7,323 nucleotides of DNA from CAYUCJ01 sp049282265 (GTDB lineage Bacteria > Desulfobacterota > DSM-4660 > Desulfatiglandales > Desulfatiglandaceae): assembly GCA_049282265.1 (NCBI GenBank), contig JBAPTR010000149.1, positions 1 through 7,323 on the forward strand. Direction: 5' to 3'. The position numbers and the translations under genes were made by a program. Shown piece by piece: positions 6,235 to 7,323 of this stretch; the first letter of the stretch is position 1; the number at the start of each line of letters is the position of its first letter. The notes under the pieces were generated by a model that had not been told where the DNA came from, ran no database searches, and worked only from the letters and a program-made list of their open reading frames with translations.

Positions 6235-6483
6235 GGCCTTCCCAGGAACAAACTTGGGAACATTCTTTGCCTTGATTTTGATCGCTTCCCCAGTCTGTGG
6301 ATTCCTTCCTGTTCTGGCTTTCCTTTTATCAACTTTGAACGTACCGAATCCAACCAAAGTTACTGCTCCTTTCCTTTTCAATGCCTTAGTGATAGAGTCG
6401 AAAATGCAGTCCACCGCCGCCTGAGCCTCTTTCTTGGTGTTTACAATCTTTGCCACCTCGTTGATCAGATCCCCTTTGTTCAT
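6214..6483 (-). CDS. hup: HU/IHF-family histone-like DNA-binding protein
   Basis: This 89-residue protein has the standard HU length (about 90). It starts MNKGDLINEVAKIV, has the GFGTF turn at 45-49, and the DNA-clamping beta-arm region KARTGRNPQTGEAIKI with the family RNP at 60-62 (the Pro that intercalates is P62), and ends PKFVPGKALKDAVN. HU binds DNA as a dimer with little sequence preference, bends it and compacts the nucleoid; IHF-type sequence specificity is less likely because of the HU-like ends. The ATG at 6483 has AGGAAGGAG (6499-6491) 7 bases upstream, a very strong ribosome binding site. The downstream side has only a weak 4-base-pair hairpin before the spacer. It lies 169 bases after the small Cys protein on the same strand and may have its own promoter in that gap. 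Confidence 0.95.
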   Translation of the reverse strand: MNKGDLINEVAKIVNTKKEAQAAVDCIFDSITKALKRKGAVTLVGFGTFKVDKRKARTGRNPQTGEAIKIKAKNVPKFVPGKALKDAVN

Positions 6484-6612
6484 GCCTTCTCTCCTTCCTA
6501 AAAATAGTAAAGTGATTAATGGAATGACGTCTATCTAAAATGACAAAATCTCCTGGGCTAAAGTCACTGGATCTTACCATAGGGCAAAATCGCATGAAAG
6601 CATGGTTTTCGA

Positions 6613-6632
6613 TTGCCAATGGTAATTGTCAA
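6613..6632 (-). promoter_or_regulatory. Possible -35 element and near-palindrome upstream of HU
   Basis: On the - strand TTGACA (6632-6627) is a perfect -35 hexamer and is followed one base later by the near-palindrome TTACCATTGGCAA (6625-6613), arms TTRCC/GGYAA. No good -10 hexamer sits at 16-18 bases, so a promoter here is only a possibility. The position, about 130 bases before the HU start, would fit a promoter or operator for hup. Confidence 0.2.
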
Positions 6633-6652
6633 GTGTAAAGAAACGCCCCAAT

Positions 6653-6943
6653 TTACATTCTTCTATCTCTTCGCTTTTCTTCCCGCTTTTCAATCTCTTC
6701 GGCAAAGAGATCAAGGCGCAGAGGACAGGGAGATTGATTATGGTCTACGTATTGGCACTCAAGTTGATTGCATTGCACAAACAGCTCGTTTTTTGAGTTA
6801 TGACTGAGGGAACGTTTAGTTTTTAAAGCAATTTCAACATCCTCAGATACAACAGTACAAAAATAATTTTTTTCCCTTCGGTTTGCCAACAGTTTTCTTC
6901 TCCCTTTCACGGGGACGGCGGGACGTCCATGATATTTTGACAT
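6653..6943 (-). CDS. Small hypothetical protein with a conserved-looking Cys block
   Basis: A 96-residue, strongly basic protein. The N-terminal third is rich in Lys and Arg; the C-terminal third holds C58-x4-C63 and C73 in the context FVQCNQLECQYVD and SPCPLRLDLF, then an acidic and basic helical tail EEIEKREEKRRDRR, which may be a short coiled coil. The block looks like a small metal-binding or structural unit, but three cysteines (plus possibly H68) give no firm assignment and I do not recognise a named family. An in-frame TAA directly precedes the ATG at 6943, which has no good Shine-Dalgarno. A TTG at residue 19, 9 bases after GGGAGA, is an alternative start giving about 78 residues. It lies upstream of hup on the same strand with a 169-base gap. 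Confidence 0.5.
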   Translation of the reverse strand: MSKYHGRPAVPVKGRRKLLANRREKNYFCTVVSEDVEIALKTKRSLSHNSKNELFVQCNQLECQYVDHNQSPCPLRLDLFAEEIEKREEKRRDRRM

Positions 6944-7022
6944 TTACCAATGCTCATGTACCCTGATCTTTCACTCGTTGTCCTAGCCTCCTTATCGAAC
7001 CCGCAGATTTTAGGGAATTTTC

Positions 7023-7057
7023 GAAACGAGCGATTATTTGCATAATCTTATCGTTCC
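7023..7057. repeat. Imperfect inverted repeat with perfect 6-bp core
   Basis: GATTAT (7032-7037), loop TTGC, ATAATC (7042-7047) is a perfect core. After a small internal loop, AACGA (7025-7029) pairs with TCGTT (7051-7055), and the next G-C pair outward is separated by one mismatch. The whole spans about 35 bases. It could be an operator for a dimeric regulator of the - strand small gene, about 80 bases downstream, or an RNA hairpin in its leader. There is no T-run. Confidence 0.3.
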
Positions 7058-7279
7058 AGGGATTTTAACCATACCTCCGGCAGTCTCGAAATTCCAACCA
7101 ACATCGTGCTACCGGATTTCCTGTCATAGGCATAGGCTTAATCACTTCATCCCTATTGAACATCAGAAAACAATATCAAAACGATAACATCGCTATTCTA
7201 GCCAAGTATTATAGTCTTATCAAGCACTAAATCCATACCACAATTCCAGTTTTGTGCAACGTTGTCCAAAAGCAGACCT

Positions 7280-7303
7280 AAAACGGCACCAGACGTGGTG
7301 CCG
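7280..7303 (-). terminator. Intrinsic-terminator-like hairpin for a - strand gene beyond the right edge
   Basis: CGGCACCA (7284-7291), a 4-base loop and TGGTGCCG (7296-7303) form a perfect, GC-rich 8-base-pair stem. Read on the - strand it is followed at once by TTTT (7283-7280), then AGG. The T-run is short. On the + strand no T-run follows, so it would serve a - strand transcript coming from outside the window. Confidence 0.45.
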
Positions 7304-7323
7304 CAATAAGCCACAATCCCAAG

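Larger units (their letters stand above)
6944..7323. other. Right-hand stretch without a supported gene
   Basis: No reading frame with a start, ribosome binding site and recognisable composition is present on either strand. It contains an imperfect dyad (7023-7057), a terminator-like hairpin (7280-7303) and, on the - strand, AAGGAGG near 6985-6991 that leads only to a very short frame. A - strand frame open from the right edge to a TAG at 7198-7200 is discussed under findings. The base composition looks more AT-rich than the genes. Confidence 0.5.

Noticed and set aside
6613..6807. + strand open frame of 64 codons
   Set aside because: It overlaps the better-supported - strand small protein and has no ribosome binding site or recognisable feature.
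6995..7002. - strand GGGTTCGA as the T-loop of a tRNA
   Set aside because: No complementary T-stem arm, anticodon arm or acceptor stem can be built around it.

Overview
The window fits an anaerobic, strictly respiring or acetogenic-type bacterium, most likely a Desulfobacterota (Desulfobacterales-like) member. The basis is the gene set (a Mer-like flavin-dependent oxidoreductase, a self-contained ECF transporter, a reductive-dehalogenase-like iron-sulfur protein, an HU protein), the moderate GC content judged by eye, and large intergenic spaces. This taxonomic reading is inference.

Layout. At the left edge is the 3' part of a luciferase-like (LLM/Mer-type) oxidoreductase on the + strand (1-957). 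A 411-base gene-free leader (958-1368) follows, with several perfect hairpins. Next is a tight four-gene + strand operon (1369-4410) encoding a complete energy-coupling-factor importer: a TrpP-like S component, two ABC ATPases and an EcfT/CbiQ transmembrane coupler. Its last three genes overlap (ATGA and 8 bases). Convergent to it, on the - strand, is a membrane-anchored RdhA-like double [4Fe-4S] protein (4456-5805). After a 400-base spacer holding a possible broken small reading frame come a - strand HU gene (6214-6483) and a - strand cysteine-containing small protein (6653-6943). The last 380 bases have no convincing gene, but hold an imperfect dyad and a terminator-like hairpin for a - strand gene lying beyond the right edge.

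How the genes work together. The four ECF genes should make one importer at the cytoplasmic membrane: the S component binds the substrate, EcfT couples it to the ATPase pair, and the ATPases drive uptake. The substrate is not proven. The S protein resembles the TrpP (tryptophan) family, so tryptophan or a related aromatic compound is the leading guess. The first ATPase has Gln where the switch His is expected, so the two ATP sites may be unequal. The RdhA-like protein has no Tat signal and no separate RdhB; it carries three N-terminal membrane helices of its own, and the positive-inside rule puts the catalytic domain in the cytoplasm. The most unusual items are this anchored RdhA, the ATPase asymmetry and the structured operon leader. 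I see no CRISPR array, IS element, tRNA or rRNA.
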